Part shown: piece after piece, positions 17,541-26,243 of the stretch
Numbering within the stretch: the first letter of the stretch is position 1
Layout of the letters: every line of letters starts with the position of its first letter
Position numbers and translations under genes: made by a program
Notes under the pieces: model-generated
Database searches by the model: none
What the model was told of the DNA's origin: nothing
What the model saw: only the letters and a program-made list of their open reading frames with translations
Assembly (NCBI RefSeq): GCF_000975055.1
Contig: NZ_BBRB01000001.1
Coordinates: forward strand, 565,751-629,750
Origin: Demequina sediminicola
Lineage (GTDB): Bacteria > Actinomycetota > Actinomycetes > Actinomycetales > Demequinaceae
Length of the DNA: 64,000 bases
Direction: 5' to 3'

Positions 17541-19964
17541 CTAGACGGTGACCTCAACCTTGACCGTCGAACCGGCCGATGCGTAAGGCACCACAGTGCC
17601 GTCGATCGCTTCGCCGTCAACGGTCAACGAAGCATCGGCGCCACCGGAATTCGTGACGGACACCTCGTACGTAGCACCACGAATCACACGCGTCACGGTG
17701 TACTCACCGATCTCGGCGCCAATGCGCGGCTCAACGATCAAGCCGTCATAGCCGGGACGCACACCCAGAAGGTACTGGGAAATGGCCACGAAATTCCACG
17801 ACGCCGTTCCTGTCAACCAGGAGTTCTTGGCCTCGCCGTGACGCACTGCGTCCTTGCCCGCAATCATCTGGGCATACACATACGGCTCAGTGCGGTGCAC
17901 TTCGGACTGGTCCTCGCGGAATGCGGGGGCAATCTGCTTCCAGTACTCCCACGCGTACTCGGTGCGCCCCAGCATGGCCTCACCGATGATCACCCACGGG
18001 TTGTTGTGGCAGAAGATGCCTGCGTTCTCCTTGTAGCCCGGCGGGTAGGTCGTGACTTCACCCAGCTCCACGTGGTACTCGGTGTACGCGGGGTTCAGCA
18101 GCACGATGCCGTGGGGAGTGTTGAGGCGTTCACGCACAGAATCCAGCGCGGCCACAGCCTTGCCGTCCTCGACGCCGACTCCACCCATGACGGCCCAGCC
18201 CTGCGGCTCGATCCAGATTTGACCTTCAGCGGTCTCGTGCGTGCCGACCTTGTCGCCAAAGTAGTCGTAGGCACGCAGGAACCATTCGCCGTCCCAGCCG
18301 TGCTCGGCGGTCGCGGTGCGCATCTGCTCGATGGCCGCATCGGCACGGTCTGCTTCAGCGGTGTCTCCACGGCGGCGTGCGAGCTCGGCGTACTCGGGGC
18401 CGATGGCGCAGAACATCGCGGCGATCATGACGGACTCGGCAACGCCACCAGTGCGGTTCCCGGTGGTCTGGAAGGACTCACCGGGCTCGGTGGAGAAGCA
18501 GTTGAGGTTCAGGCAGTCGTTCCAGTCCGCGCGTCCAATGAGCGGCAGTCCGTGAGGTCCAGCCTTCTCCAGTGGGTGGTTGAACGAACGGCGCAGGTGC
18601 TCCATGAGCGTGTCTGCCTGCGATTCGTCGTTGTCGAACGGCACCATCTCGTCGAGGATCGACTCGTCGCCGGTTTCCTTGATGTAGGCCGCGACGCCCA
18701 GGATGAGCCACAGCGGGTCGTCGTTAAAGCCGGAGCCCAGCGTGTGGTTTCCACGCTTGGTCAGCGGCTGGTACTGGTGATACGCACTGCCGTCGGGGAA
18801 CTGTGTGGCCGCGATATCGAGGATGCGCTCGCGGGCACGCTCGGGCACCAAGTGCACGAAGCCCAGGAGGTCCTGGCTGGAGTCGCGGAAGCCCATGCCG
18901 CGTCCCATGCCGGTCTCAAAGTAGGAGGCCGAGCGGGACATGTTGTAGGTCACCATGCACTGGTACTGGTTCCAGATGTTGACCGAGCGGTCGAGGCGCT
19001 CTTCGCCGGAGGTCACGGTGTACGAGCCGAGGACGTCGTCCCAGTACTCCTGGAGGCGCGCGAACTCTGCGTCGGCAGCTTCGGAGGTGGAGAAGCGGTC
19101 GAGGAGTGCCTTGGCTCCGGTCTTGTTGACGACGCCTGGGGATTCCCACTTGTCGTCGCGGTCGTTCTCGAGGTAGCCGAGCGTGAAGACGTACTGCTTG
19201 GATTCGCCGGGCGCGAGTTCTGCCTTGAGGTGGTGTGAGCCCACGGGGTACCAGCCCGATGCGACCGAGTCTCCGCTTTCGCCAGCGTGCGGGACGGCTG
19301 CGTCATGGAAGCCGTTTCCGAATCCGAGGAAGGTGTCGCGGTCGGTGTCGAATCCGTCGACAGGTGCGTTAACGCCGTAGACGGCGTAGTGGTCGCGGCG
19401 CTCGCGGTATTCGGTGACGTGGTAGATCGCACTGCCATCAACTTCAACCTCGCCGATGGACAGGTTGCGCTGGTAGTTGGTCTGGTCGTCTTCCGCGTTC
19501 CACAGGCAGAACTCGACAAAGGAGAACAGCGAGACCGACTTGGGGGCGTCGGACGTGTTGGTCAGCGTGACGTGGTGGATTTCCGCGGTGGTCTCGACGG
19601 GCACAAAGAACAGGACCGATGCTTCGAGGCCGTTGCGTTCACCGGTGATCCGGGTGTAGCCCAGTCCGTGACGGGTTTCGAAGCGGTCGAGTTCCGTCTT
19701 GTAGGGGCGGTATGAGGGGCTCCACACGTCGCCGCCGTCGTTGATGGAGAAGATGCGGCCGCCGTCGTCCACGGGGGTGTTGTTGTAGCGGTAGCGAGTG
19801 AGGCGGCGCAGCTTGGCGTCGCGGTAGAAGCTGTAGCCACCACCGGTGTGCGAGACGAGCGAGAAGAAGTCCTGTGTCCCCAGGTAGTTGATCCACGGGT
19901 AGGGAGTGTGGGGGGTCGTCACAACATACTCGCGTGCGCCGTCATCGAAGTGGCCGAACTTCAT
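17541..19964 (-). CDS. cbp: Cellobiose phosphorylase (GH94)
   Basis: This 807-residue cytosolic enzyme splits cellobiose with phosphate into glucose 1-phosphate and glucose. The start ATG at [14 protein letters not shown] is preferred: GGAAGG lies 7 bases upstream, and the N-terminus matches Cellulomonas CBP as I remember it. The beta-sandwich N-domain has [17 protein letters not shown]; the (alpha/alpha)6 domain has [15 protein letters not shown] and the catalytic Asp in [14 protein letters not shown]. Near the end, [26 protein letters not shown] and [12 protein letters not shown] are all GH94 hallmarks. No transporter or beta-glucosidase gene is nearby. Its promoter region carries an inverted repeat that may bind a LacI-type regulator. 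Confidence 0.96.
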   Translation of the reverse strand: MKFGHFDDGAREYVVTTPHTPYPWINYLGTQDFFSLVSHTGGGYSFYRDAKLRRLTRYRYNNTPVDDGGRIFSINDGGDVWSPSYRPYKTELDRFETRHGLGYTRITGERNGLEASVLFFVPVETTAEIHHVTLTNTSDAPKSVSLFSFVEFCLWNAEDDQTNYQRNLSIGEVEVDGSAIYHVTEYRERRDHYAVYGVNAPVDGFDTDRDTFLGFGNGFHDAAVPHAGESGDSVASGWYPVGSHHLKAELAPGESKQYVFTLGYLENDRDDKWESPGVVNKTGAKALLDRFSTSEAADAEFARLQEYWDDVLGSYTVTSGEERLDRSVNIWNQYQCMVTYNMSRSASYFETGMGRGMGFRDSSQDLLGFVHLVPERARERILDIAATQFPDGSAYHQYQPLTKRGNHTLGSGFNDDPLWLILGVAAYIKETGDESILDEMVPFDNDESQADTLMEHLRRSFNHPLEKAGPHGLPLIGRADWNDCLNLNCFSTEPGESFQTTGNRTGGVAESVMIAAMFCAIGPEYAELARRRGDTAEADRADAAIEQMRTATAEHGWDGEWFLRAYDYFGDKVGTHETAEGQIWIEPQGWAVMGGVGVEDGKAVAALDSVRERLNTPHGIVLLNPAYTEYHVELGEVTTYPPGYKENAGIFCHNNPWVIIGEAMLGRTEYAWEYWKQIAPAFREDQSEVHRTEPYVYAQMIAGKDAVRHGEAKNSWLTGTASWNFVAISQYLLGVRPGYDGLIVEPRIGAEIGEYTVTRVIRGATYEVSVTNSGGADASLTVDGEAIDGTVVPYASAGSTVKVEVTV

Positions 19965-20010
19965 CGTCATACCTTCCGGAAAAGTGGAGAACTAGGGACA
20001 TACTAGTCAC

Positions 20011-20054
20011 GGAATCGAAACGTTGCGACTCTTCCCTCGGATCGTTTCGATTCC
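20011..20054. promoter_or_regulatory. 12-bp inverted repeat upstream of cellobiose phosphorylase
   Basis: GGAATCGAAACG (20011-20022) and its exact complement CGTTTCGATTCC (20043-20054) are 20 bases apart, between the end of the TetR gene and the cbp start. The left half continues as TCGAAACGTTGCGA, a near-palindrome centred on CG as in LacI-family operators. It could be two operator half-sites, one looped operator pair, or the terminator of the TetR gene (12-bp stem, 20-base loop, no T-tract). The operator reading is favoured because of the central CG. Confidence 0.6.
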
Positions 20055-20109
20055 GATGCCAAAGCCGGCCTCCGGACGGCCGCGATTGAGCCTTGCGAGA
20101 GCGACGCGA

Positions 20110-20664
20110 TCACACGGTCGCGAGCGCCACGGCAGAGGCCCGCGCTCGCTTCACTGGCACCGATGTGCCTGCGGCTTTAGCGGCGATGGTTGCGCCGTCA
20201 TAGAGCATGGCAATGGTCTCCGCCACGGGCTCGTCGCCGGTAATCCCAGTGAGGTGAGCCACGAGGTCGGCCGAGTGCTCTCGAACCACCTCCATCGCTT
20301 CCGCGTTCCCCGGGACTTCAATCGCGGCCTTGGCAAACGGGCAGCCGTGAAAGCGCTCGGCCTCGATGTCACCGAGGAGCGCATCGAAGATCGCAGCTAC
20401 GCGCGCGCCGTCGGTTGCGCTGGGGTCGTCGTTTGCCGCGAGCCGCTCGCGAGAGCCGCGGAGCTTTCCACGGAGATACTCGGCAACGAGCTGATCCTTG
20501 CTACGGAAGTTGTTGTAGAGCGTGGCTTTGGTCACGCCGGCCTTCGTGGCAACCGCATCGACACCCGTGGTGTTGATGCCCTGCGCATAAAACAGTTCAC
20601 CTGCGGCGTCCAGTAGGCGCTCGCGTGCACTCCCCCTGGGGGTCGAAGCGGTGTCGGCGGCCAT
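20110..20664 (-). CDS. TetR-family regulator of the DsrE gene
   Basis: This 184-residue repressor has an HTH at about residues 12-58: ARERLLDAAGELFYAQGINT, TTGVDAVATKAGVTKATLYN and NFRSKDQLV, a standard TetR_N. The ligand domain contains FHGCPFAKAAIEV, in which a Cys sits in a motif often found in reactive-species or electrophile sensing relatives. The start ATG at MAADTAST is chosen because earlier in-frame codons overlap the operators. It is divergent from the DsrE-family gene, and two matching palindromes lie between their starts, so it likely represses both itself and that gene. Confidence 0.88.
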   Translation of the reverse strand: MAADTASTPRGSARERLLDAAGELFYAQGINTTGVDAVATKAGVTKATLYNNFRSKDQLVAEYLRGKLRGSRERLAANDDPSATDGARVAAIFDALLGDIEAERFHGCPFAKAAIEVPGNAEAMEVVREHSADLVAHLTGITGDEPVAETIAMLYDGATIAAKAAGTSVPVKRARASAVALATV

Positions 20665-20674
20665 GACTTGACTA

Positions 20675-20716
20675 TACCGATCGGTACATCTAGAGTCCAA
20701 CTATACCGACCGGTAT
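20675..20716. promoter_or_regulatory. Two TetR-type operators between divergent starts
   Basis: TACCGATCGGTA (20675-20686) is a perfect palindrome. ATACCGACCGGTAT (20703-20716) is palindromic except at its central bases. Both share the form ACCGAYCGGT and lie about 29 bases apart centre to centre, in the gap between the tetR ATG and the DsrE ATG. This is the expected layout for autorepression plus control of the divergent gene. Confidence 0.85.
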
Positions 20717-20739
20717 GTTCACCAACGAAAGGACACCTC

Positions 20740-21096
20740 ATGTCTGACAACAAGATTGCAGTCGTCATCTACGAGCCCGACTCTGGCGACCTCTCACGCG
20801 TCTTCCGTGGCCTCAAGGTGGCGTCCGAGTTCAAGTCCGCAGGCGACGACGTCGTCGTGGTCTTCGACGGCTCCGGCGTGGAATCCCTCGCCGCACTGAG
20901 CAACTCCGACCACAAGCTCCACGCTCTCCTTGAGTCCCTCCGCGACAACGTGCACGGAGCCTGCGCCTACTGCGCCAACGGCCACGGCGTGAAGGACCAG
21001 ATCGAGGCTGCTGGCTACGCACTGAAGGCTGACGCCGACGGAGAGGTCAGCATCCGCGACCTCGTCAACGACGGCCGCCAGGTACTCAACTACTAA
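20740..21096 (+). CDS. DsrE-family protein
   Basis: This 118-residue protein has the DsrE/F fold: KIAVVIYEPDSGDLSRVFRG, then ASEFKSAGDDVVVVFDG, and a Cys pair in HGACAYCANGHGVKDQI (about residues 73-88), where sulfur-carrying family members place their active cysteine. A GAAAGGA ribosome site precedes the ATG. It is divergent from and very likely controlled by the neighbouring TetR protein. The family includes sulfur-transfer subunits and many proteins of unknown role; a part in handling reactive sulfur or electrophiles is inferred only from the cysteines and regulator type. A strong terminator follows. Confidence 0.85.
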   Translation: MSDNKIAVVIYEPDSGDLSRVFRGLKVASEFKSAGDDVVVVFDGSGVESLAALSNSDHKLHALLESLRDNVHGACAYCANGHGVKDQIEAAGYALKADADGEVSIRDLVNDGRQVLNY

Positions 21097-21162
21097 CCAG
21101 GTGCTCAACTAACCAGCAGCACCTCTCAGCGACGAGGTACTGCCTCGGCGCGCTCGATTGAA

Positions 21163-21208
21163 CGGCCGGTCCGCCCGCATTTCGATGCGGACGGGCCGGC
21201 CGTTGTTG
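21163..21208 (+). terminator. Intrinsic terminator after the DsrE gene
   Basis: An 18-base stem (CGGCCGGTCCGCCCGCAT and its complement, 21163-21202) with a TTCG tetraloop is followed by TTGTTGCG. It insulates the DsrE gene from the riboswitch-controlled thiamine operon. Confidence 0.85.
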
Positions 21209-21228
21209 CGCGCTATGCTGGCCAGACA

Positions 21229-21348
21229 CGACAGGGGAGTGCTTCGCCCAACCGATCGCAGCATCGGCTAGACGAAATAGAGCGCTGAGAGTGCGGAACC
21301 GCCGCAGACCCTCGAACCTGATCCGGATCATGCCGGTGGAGGAAGTCG
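21229..21348 (+). promoter_or_regulatory. TPP (THI-box) riboswitch
   Basis: The conserved core is plain: ACAGGGGAGTGC at the 5' side, GCTGAGAGTGCGGAACCGCC in the middle, and GAACCTGATCCGGATCATGC near the 3' side, closed by a CGAC/GTCG P1 stem. Downstream, CCCCTCC (about 21357) can pair with the GGGAGG ribosome site just before the thiB start, so control is probably at translation initiation. A TATGCT -10-like box lies at 21214. It should turn off the thiamine transporter genes when thiamine pyrophosphate is plentiful. Confidence 0.95.
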
Positions 21349-21384
21349 AGACTCGTCCCCTCCTTTTACCTGGGAGGTTCACCC

Positions 21385-22476
21385 ATGCGCACCTTGCGCA
21401 CCACGGCCATCGCGGCCCTATCCATGTCCACACTTGCCCTCGCGGCATGCTCGACCGACTCCACCGACGCCGACACATCGCCCACGGAGAGCACCTCGGC
21501 TACCGCAGCCGCCAAGGCCGACTTCACCGGACAAGAAGTCACGGTCGTCACACACGACTCCTTCGCTGTCCCCGACGACGTCCTTGCCGCATTTGAGGAC
21601 GAGACCGGCCTGACTGTCGAGTTTGCGGCCCCGGGCGACGCAGGCAGCCTCGTCAACCAACTGGTCCTCACCAAGGATGCGCCGCTCGGCGACGTGGTCT
21701 TTGGCATCGACAACTCCTTCGCCTCGCGCGCCATTGAGGAAGGCGTGCTCGCGGACTACACCTCTGAGGTTCCCGCCGCAGCAGACGCAGCCGCGTACGC
21801 GATCCCCGGATCCGAAGCACTCACGGCCATCGACTACTCGGACGTCTGCCTCAACTACGACATCGCCGCGTTCGAAGGCGACGTCGAGCTCCCCACGGAG
21901 CTCGCGGATCTCACCGACCCCGCCTACGCAGGGATGCTGTCCGTCACCAACCCCGCCACCTCCTCCCCCGGCCTCGCCTTTGTGCTCGCTACCGTCGCTG
22001 AGTTCGGCGATGACTGGGAGCAGTACTGGACGGACCTTGCCGCCAACGACGTACGCGTCACCGCATCGTGGTCGGACACCTATTACACGGACTTCTCCGC
22101 CCCCAACTACGGCGGCGACTACCCGCTGGTGCTGTCGTACGCATCGTCCCCGCCCTACGAGGTCATTGACGACGAGCCCACCACGGCCGCGCTGCTCGAC
22201 ACCTGCTTCCGTCAGGTCGAATACGCCGGTGTCCTTGAAGGCGCTCGCAACCCCGAGGCTGGCCAGGCAGTGATCGACTGGATGCTGTCGGACGACTTCC
22301 AGGCAGCAATCCCAGAGAACATGTACGTCTACCCCGTCTCCGAGCAGATTGAGGTCCCCGCCGAGTGGGCCGAATACGCTCCCCTCGCTGAGGACCCGCA
22401 CACCCTCGACCCAGAAGAAATCGCCGCCAACCGCGACGAATGGATCGAGACCTGGAACAGCATCGTCCTGGGCTAA
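21385..22476 (+). CDS. thiB: Thiamine ABC transporter, substrate-binding lipoprotein
   Basis: This 363-residue lipoprotein has a basic N-terminus, a hydrophobic helix and lipobox LALAACSTD (Cys at about residue 22). The mature part is a periplasmic-binding-protein-like fold of the iron/thiamine/spermidine class: VTVVTHDSFAVPDDVLAAFE, then GDVVFGIDNSFASRA, DYSDVCLNYD and LVLSYASSPPYEV, the strands that form the thiamine pocket in ThiB. The start is ATG with GGGAGG 9 bases upstream, a site that lies in the expression platform of the riboswitch. It is the first gene of thiBPQ. Confidence 0.94.
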   Translation: MRTLRTTAIAALSMSTLALAACSTDSTDADTSPTESTSATAAAKADFTGQEVTVVTHDSFAVPDDVLAAFEDETGLTVEFAAPGDAGSLVNQLVLTKDAPLGDVVFGIDNSFASRAIEEGVLADYTSEVPAAADAAAYAIPGSEALTAIDYSDVCLNYDIAAFEGDVELPTELADLTDPAYAGMLSVTNPATSSPGLAFVLATVAEFGDDWEQYWTDLAANDVRVTASWSDTYYTDFSAPNYGGDYPLVLSYASSPPYEVIDDEPTTAALLDTCFRQVEYAGVLEGARNPEAGQAVIDWMLSDDFQAAIPENMYVYPVSEQIEVPAEWAEYAPLAEDPHTLDPEEIAANRDEWIETWNSIVLG

Positions 22477-22499
22477 TCCCCCACGACTGAAGCCGGGGA

Positions 22500-24146
22500 A
22501 TGCCAGTGCACGCCCGCCACTCACGCCGCCACCTCCTGTGGTGGTCTGTGGCCGCGCTCCCACTGGCATTCCTCGGCATTTTCTTTTTCTGGCCGCTCAT
22601 CACAGTTCTGGTGCGCGGCCTGTGGGATGGGGGCTTCGACTGGCCCGGCACCTGGGCCGTCGTGGTGGATCCGCGCACAGTCGACGCAGTGCTCACCACC
22701 GCGGGGCTCGCGACACTGGGCACGCTGGGCTCGCTCGCGCTCGGCATCCCCGGCGCGTATGTGCTGTACCGCCTCCGCTGGCGCGGCCAGGCAACGGTGC
22801 GAGGCATTGCGTCCGTGCCATTTGTGCTCCCCACAATCGTGGTCGCCACCGCATTCACCGCGCTGTTTGGCCGTTCCGGGCCTCTAGGTTTTCTGGGCTG
22901 GGACCAGACCGTCTGGGCGATCGCACTCGCGATGGTCTTCTACAACACGTCGGTGGTGTTGCGCATTGTGGGCGGGACATGGGCGGCGCTTGATCCGCGG
23001 ACGGCCGATGCCGCACGCACCCTGGGTGCCAACCGACGCCAAGCGTTCACTCACGTCACGCTCCCGGCTCTTGTGCCTGCAATCGCGTCAGCGGCCTCGG
23101 TGGTGTTCCTTTTTTGCGCCACGGCGTTTGGCATTGTCCTCGTCATGGGCGGTACGCGGATCAATACGCTCGAGACGGAGATCTGGCTGCAGGTCAACCA
23201 GTTCCTCGACATGCGGGCAGCTGCCGTCCTGGCCATTCTGCAACTGCTCTTTGTGATCGGGATTCTGGCGGCCTCCGCCTGGGCACGCCGCCGCCGCGAG
23301 CGCGTCCTGGGGACACGCACTGTCGACGGCACCCGAGCCGCACAGCGCCGCGACCTCGCCCTGACCATCCCCGTGCTGACGGTGCTGGGACTCCTGATGG
23401 CCGCCCCGCTGTTCGCCCTCATTGAACGGTCACTGCGCACTCCAGACGGCTACAGCTTTGACTACTACGCCGCCTTGTTCACTGACCCACCCGCCGCGGT
23501 GCTCCCCGTGAGTGTGTGGCAGGCAACACTGAACTCGTTGACCACCGCCGCCATTGCAGCCGTGGTCGCCACCGGACTCGGGCTCATCGTGGCGTCGCTC
23601 CTTGCACGGCGCGGCCGGAGGGCGGCGGTACTCGATGCACTCGTCATGATGCCGTTGGGCGTCAGCGCCGTCGTCGTGGGTCTAGGAATGCTGCTGACTT
23701 TGAACCGTGTGGTGTTGGGCGTGGACCTGCGCGGCTCCTGGTGGCTAGTTCCCATGGCACAAGCTGTGGTCGCACTACCGCTCGTGGTCCGCACCCTCGT
23801 GCCGCCCGCGAAAGCCATCGACCCCCGCATGAAAGCCGCCGCGCGCACTCTTGGCGCAGGACCCACCCGGGAATGGGCCACCGTTGAATGGCCACTCCTG
23901 CGACGCCCGTTTGGGCTCGCACTCGGGTTCGCCTTCGCCATCTCCATGGGCGAGTTCGGCGCAACCTCGTTCGTCGCCCGCCCCGACCGACCCACCTTGC
24001 CAACAGCGATCTACCGGCTCCTCGGCAGACCCGGGCCCGAAAACATCGGCATGGCGTTCGCCGCCGCCGTGCTGCTTGCAGTGTTGACCGCGTCCGTGAT
24101 GATGGTCTCGGAGCGTATGCGCACCCAAATAGGAGGAGACCTATGA
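22500..24146 (+). CDS. thiP: Thiamine ABC transporter, fused permease
   Basis: This 548-residue membrane protein holds two homologous permease halves of six helices each, as in ThiP. The coupling helices carry the EAA-like loops: LDPRTADAARTLGANRRQAF (about 165) and IDPRMKAAARTLGAGPTREW (about 440), which dock on the ATPase. Helix segments start at ALPLAFLGIFFFW. The ATG start has GGGGA immediately upstream; a GTG two codons later has better spacing. Its stop overlaps the ATPase start by 4 bp. It imports thiamine together with ThiB and ThiQ. Confidence 0.94.
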   Translation: MPVHARHSRRHLLWWSVAALPLAFLGIFFFWPLITVLVRGLWDGGFDWPGTWAVVVDPRTVDAVLTTAGLATLGTLGSLALGIPGAYVLYRLRWRGQATVRGIASVPFVLPTIVVATAFTALFGRSGPLGFLGWDQTVWAIALAMVFYNTSVVLRIVGGTWAALDPRTADAARTLGANRRQAFTHVTLPALVPAIASAASVVFLFCATAFGIVLVMGGTRINTLETEIWLQVNQFLDMRAAAVLAILQLLFVIGILAASAWARRRRERVLGTRTVDGTRAAQRRDLALTIPVLTVLGLLMAAPLFALIERSLRTPDGYSFDYYAALFTDPPAAVLPVSVWQATLNSLTTAAIAAVVATGLGLIVASLLARRGRRAAVLDALVMMPLGVSAVVVGLGMLLTLNRVVLGVDLRGSWWLVPMAQAVVALPLVVRTLVPPAKAIDPRMKAAARTLGAGPTREWATVEWPLLRRPFGLALGFAFAISMGEFGATSFVARPDRPTLPTAIYRLLGRPGPENIGMAFAAAVLLAVLTASVMMVSERMRTQIGGDL

Positions 24147-24793
24147 GTGGCCTTCAGGTATCCGATCTGACCGTCAAGTACGGCGGCGCACACCCCGTGA
24201 CAGCCGTGGACGGCGTGTCGCTCGACGTCACGGCCGGTGAGACCGTCGCCCTGCTTGGCCCCTCTGGTTGCGGCAAGTCCTCTTTGCTCGGAGCCATCGT
24301 GGGCATCGTGGACGTTGCGTCCGGCGCCATCACCTGGGACGGCGACGATGTCACCGAGGTCCCCGTGCATCGGCGCAACTTCGGCCTGGTCTTCCAAGAC
24401 GGACAACTCTTCCCCCACCGCTCGGTCGCCCGCAACATCGGCTTCGGGTTAGAGATGGAGGGCCTACCGCTAGACGCACGGCGCGAACGCGTTGAGGAGA
24501 TGTTGACGCTGGTGGGGCTCGAAGGCTACGGCTCACGCGCCGTCACCGATCTCTCCGGCGGACAGCGTCAGCGGGTGGCGCTCGCACGATCGTTGGCCCC
24601 GCGACCACGACTGCTTGCACTCGACGAGCCGCTCTCCGCACTCGATGCGGACTTGCGCGGGCGCCTCGCCGTTGAGGTCCGCGACATCCTGGCAGCGGCC
24701 GGCACCACCGCCATCGTCGTCACACACGACCCCTCCGAAGCCGACGTCATGGCATCACGCGTGCTCCGCATGGAGGAAGGACAACTGGTCTAG
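24143..24793 (+). CDS. thiQ: Thiamine ABC transporter, ATPase
   Basis: This 216-residue ATPase has Walker A GPSGCGKSS (about residue 38), Q-loop FQDGQLFPH, signature LSGGQRQRVALAR, Walker B LLALDEPLSALD and the switch histidine in VVTHDPSEA. It is shorter than general sugar or iron importers because it lacks the C-terminal regulatory domain, which is typical of ThiQ. AGGAGG lies 6 bases before the ATG, within the end of thiP. A single transcript controlled by the TPP riboswitch covers all three genes. Confidence 0.94.
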   Translation: MSGLQVSDLTVKYGGAHPVTAVDGVSLDVTAGETVALLGPSGCGKSSLLGAIVGIVDVASGAITWDGDDVTEVPVHRRNFGLVFQDGQLFPHRSVARNIGFGLEMEGLPLDARRERVEEMLTLVGLEGYGSRAVTDLSGGQRQRVALARSLAPRPRLLALDEPLSALDADLRGRLAVEVRDILAAAGTTAIVVTHDPSEADVMASRVLRMEEGQLV

Positions 24794-24829
24794 CGCCTCC
24801 CGCGCGCTACCGGTTGCCGCCTCCCGCGC

Positions 24830-24889
24830 GCCAGCGGTGGCTTAGTGCCCAAAATCCCCCGATGTGAACACTGAGACACCGCTAGCGCA
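24830..24889. repeat. Family B palindromic repeat, copy 1
   Basis: GCCAGCGGTGGCTTAGTGCCC pairs imperfectly with CACTGAGACACCGCTAGCGC across about 20 bases. The related copies are at 28385, 29512 and 29631. It lies between thiQ and the converging rhodanese gene, and may help end transcription there. Just upstream, the word GCCTCCCGCGCGC occurs twice (about 24796 and 24819). Confidence 0.8.
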
Positions 24890-24900
24890 CATGCGCGAGG

Positions 24901-25425
24901 TCAGCAGTCGCAGGCGATCCGTCCAGTACCCCCGCCCAGAGCCGCTGCCCCCGGCGTGACCAGTCCAGCCCCAGCATCGTCCCTCTGCAGGGTTACGGGC
25001 GCCGTCAACGGGTCGGGCGCACGGGTAGCGTCCACGGCCACTTCATGACCATGCTCGTCTGCCACCACACGGTCCACGTCGAACCCTTCGCGAGCCCAGT
25101 ACTCGAACCCGCCAATCATCTCTTTCACCGCGTAACCGAGCTCAGAAATGATCAGGCCCGCACGGGTGGCGCCATTACAACCTGGACCCCAGCAGTACAC
25201 AACGAACCGTGTGCCAATGGGGTACTCGGGGATACGCGACGCCATCTCTGGCTTGGGCATGTGGACGGCACCGCGGGCGTGCCCCTGCTTCCACGCATGC
25301 TCGTTCCGGGTGTCGACGAAGACAAAGTCTGCAGTGCCGCCCTCGAGAGCGGCAGCAACGTCGGACGGGTCCGTCTCAAAGGCGAGCTTGGAGCGGAAGT
25401 GTGCCGCAGCATCGGCTGTATTCAT
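24901..25425 (-). CDS. Rhodanese-like domain protein
   Basis: This 174-residue protein has one rhodanese domain at about residues 20-120: FVFVDTRNEHAWKQGHARGA, HMPKPEMASRIPEYPIG and the active-site loop FVVYCWGPGCNGATRAGLI, whose first or second Cys would carry sulfane sulfur. The C-terminal 50 residues are extra and end in CDC, a possible second redox or metal site. A VxYCWGPGC loop with an inserted WGP is seen in some stress-related rhodaneses. It is transcribed alone. The octamer GCATCGGC lies immediately upstream of the start codon, with an inverted copy 12 bases further out. Confidence 0.85.
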   Translation of the reverse strand: MNTADAAAHFRSKLAFETDPSDVAAALEGGTADFVFVDTRNEHAWKQGHARGAVHMPKPEMASRIPEYPIGTRFVVYCWGPGCNGATRAGLIISELGYAVKEMIGGFEYWAREGFDVDRVVADEHGHEVAVDATRAPDPLTAPVTLQRDDAGAGLVTPGAAALGGGTGRIACDC

Positions 25426-25509
25426 AGGGCCGATGCTAGTTGTTCAGTATCGGTGCCAGAGGGGCCAAAGTGGCTGGTTCTGGCCACCTGCCGCGGATGA
25501 TGCGCGCCG

Positions 25510-26082
25510 TTAGTCGACCTGGGTTGACACTGCCACGTCCTTGAAGTCCGCCAAGACCTCAGGTGACAACGCCTCTTCGGAGATCAGACGCCCCACCACT
25601 GTGACGTCGGGGGCAAAGATATAGAAGACCGCTTCTCCCCGATCGGGTCCGTACTCGGCCATATCCGAGGACACGACGAGGACTTCATAGCCCTGATCAC
25701 TGGTGAGCACCTCATGGTCAAGTTCCGCGCCCTCGTCGATCGAGGCACCCAGCACCTGCTCGTAATACTCAGAAGCAGTCAAGCGGGGTTCGCGCGGTGC
25801 GACACGTTCAAGAGTCACATCGTGCTCAACACCGCCTGGCACCTCGACAATCCACGATCCCTCTGCGCCCTCGTTGCCCTCCACATCACTGGACGCGGTG
25901 GGTTCCGGCGAAGGCTCCCAGTCCTCGGGAACTATCGCCACCACACTTGCCTCCGGAGCAGGGGCAATGCTCTCTTGCCACGATGTCGTCTCAGAGTTAT
26001 CGGGATCCGCATCAGTGCTTCCCGTGCATCCCGTCGCCACCAAAACGAGCCCGGCCAGACTTGCCCCAACCCAACGTGTCAA
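25510..26082 (-). CDS. Predicted lipoprotein of unknown function
   Basis: This 190-residue protein has a short basic N-terminus, a hydrophobic helix and lipobox VLVATGCTGS (Cys at about residue 19). It then has a long acidic Ser/Thr/Glu-rich spacer to about residue 75. The folded part begins about 78 with SWIVEVPGGVEHDVTLERV and ends with GRLISEEALSPEVLADFKDVA. No recognised domain is visible. It is on the surface side of the membrane by prediction. The gene is convergent with nothing close and its start faces the LGFP-repeat gene across about 160 bases. Confidence 0.75.
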   Translation of the reverse strand: MTRWVGASLAGLVLVATGCTGSTDADPDNSETTSWQESIAPAPEASVVAIVPEDWEPSPEPTASSDVEGNEGAEGSWIVEVPGGVEHDVTLERVAPREPRLTASEYYEQVLGASIDEGAELDHEVLTSDQGYEVLVVSSDMAEYGPDRGEAVFYIFAPDVTVVGRLISEEALSPEVLADFKDVAVSTQVD

Positions 26083-26243
26083 CGGAATTCCTCCTCGATA
26101 TGAGATTCAGCACAACTTTCGCACACGCGCCGCGTGATGCAGACGCGACACCTTACAACGCTTATCCTTACCCAATCACTGCCCAGAACCTTTTTTGGGC
26201 CATTTCGTGTCACGGCGGCATTGCTGCCATTTGAGAGGTATGC

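Noticed and set aside
17490-19238. Long open frame on the + strand opposite cellobiose phosphorylase
   Set aside because: It is a shadow of a strongly recognised GH94 gene; GC-rich codon bias keeps opposite frames open.
21418-22569. Long open frame opposite thiB
   Set aside because: Low-complexity Gly/Val-rich translation, an expected artefact opposite an acidic Ala-rich protein.
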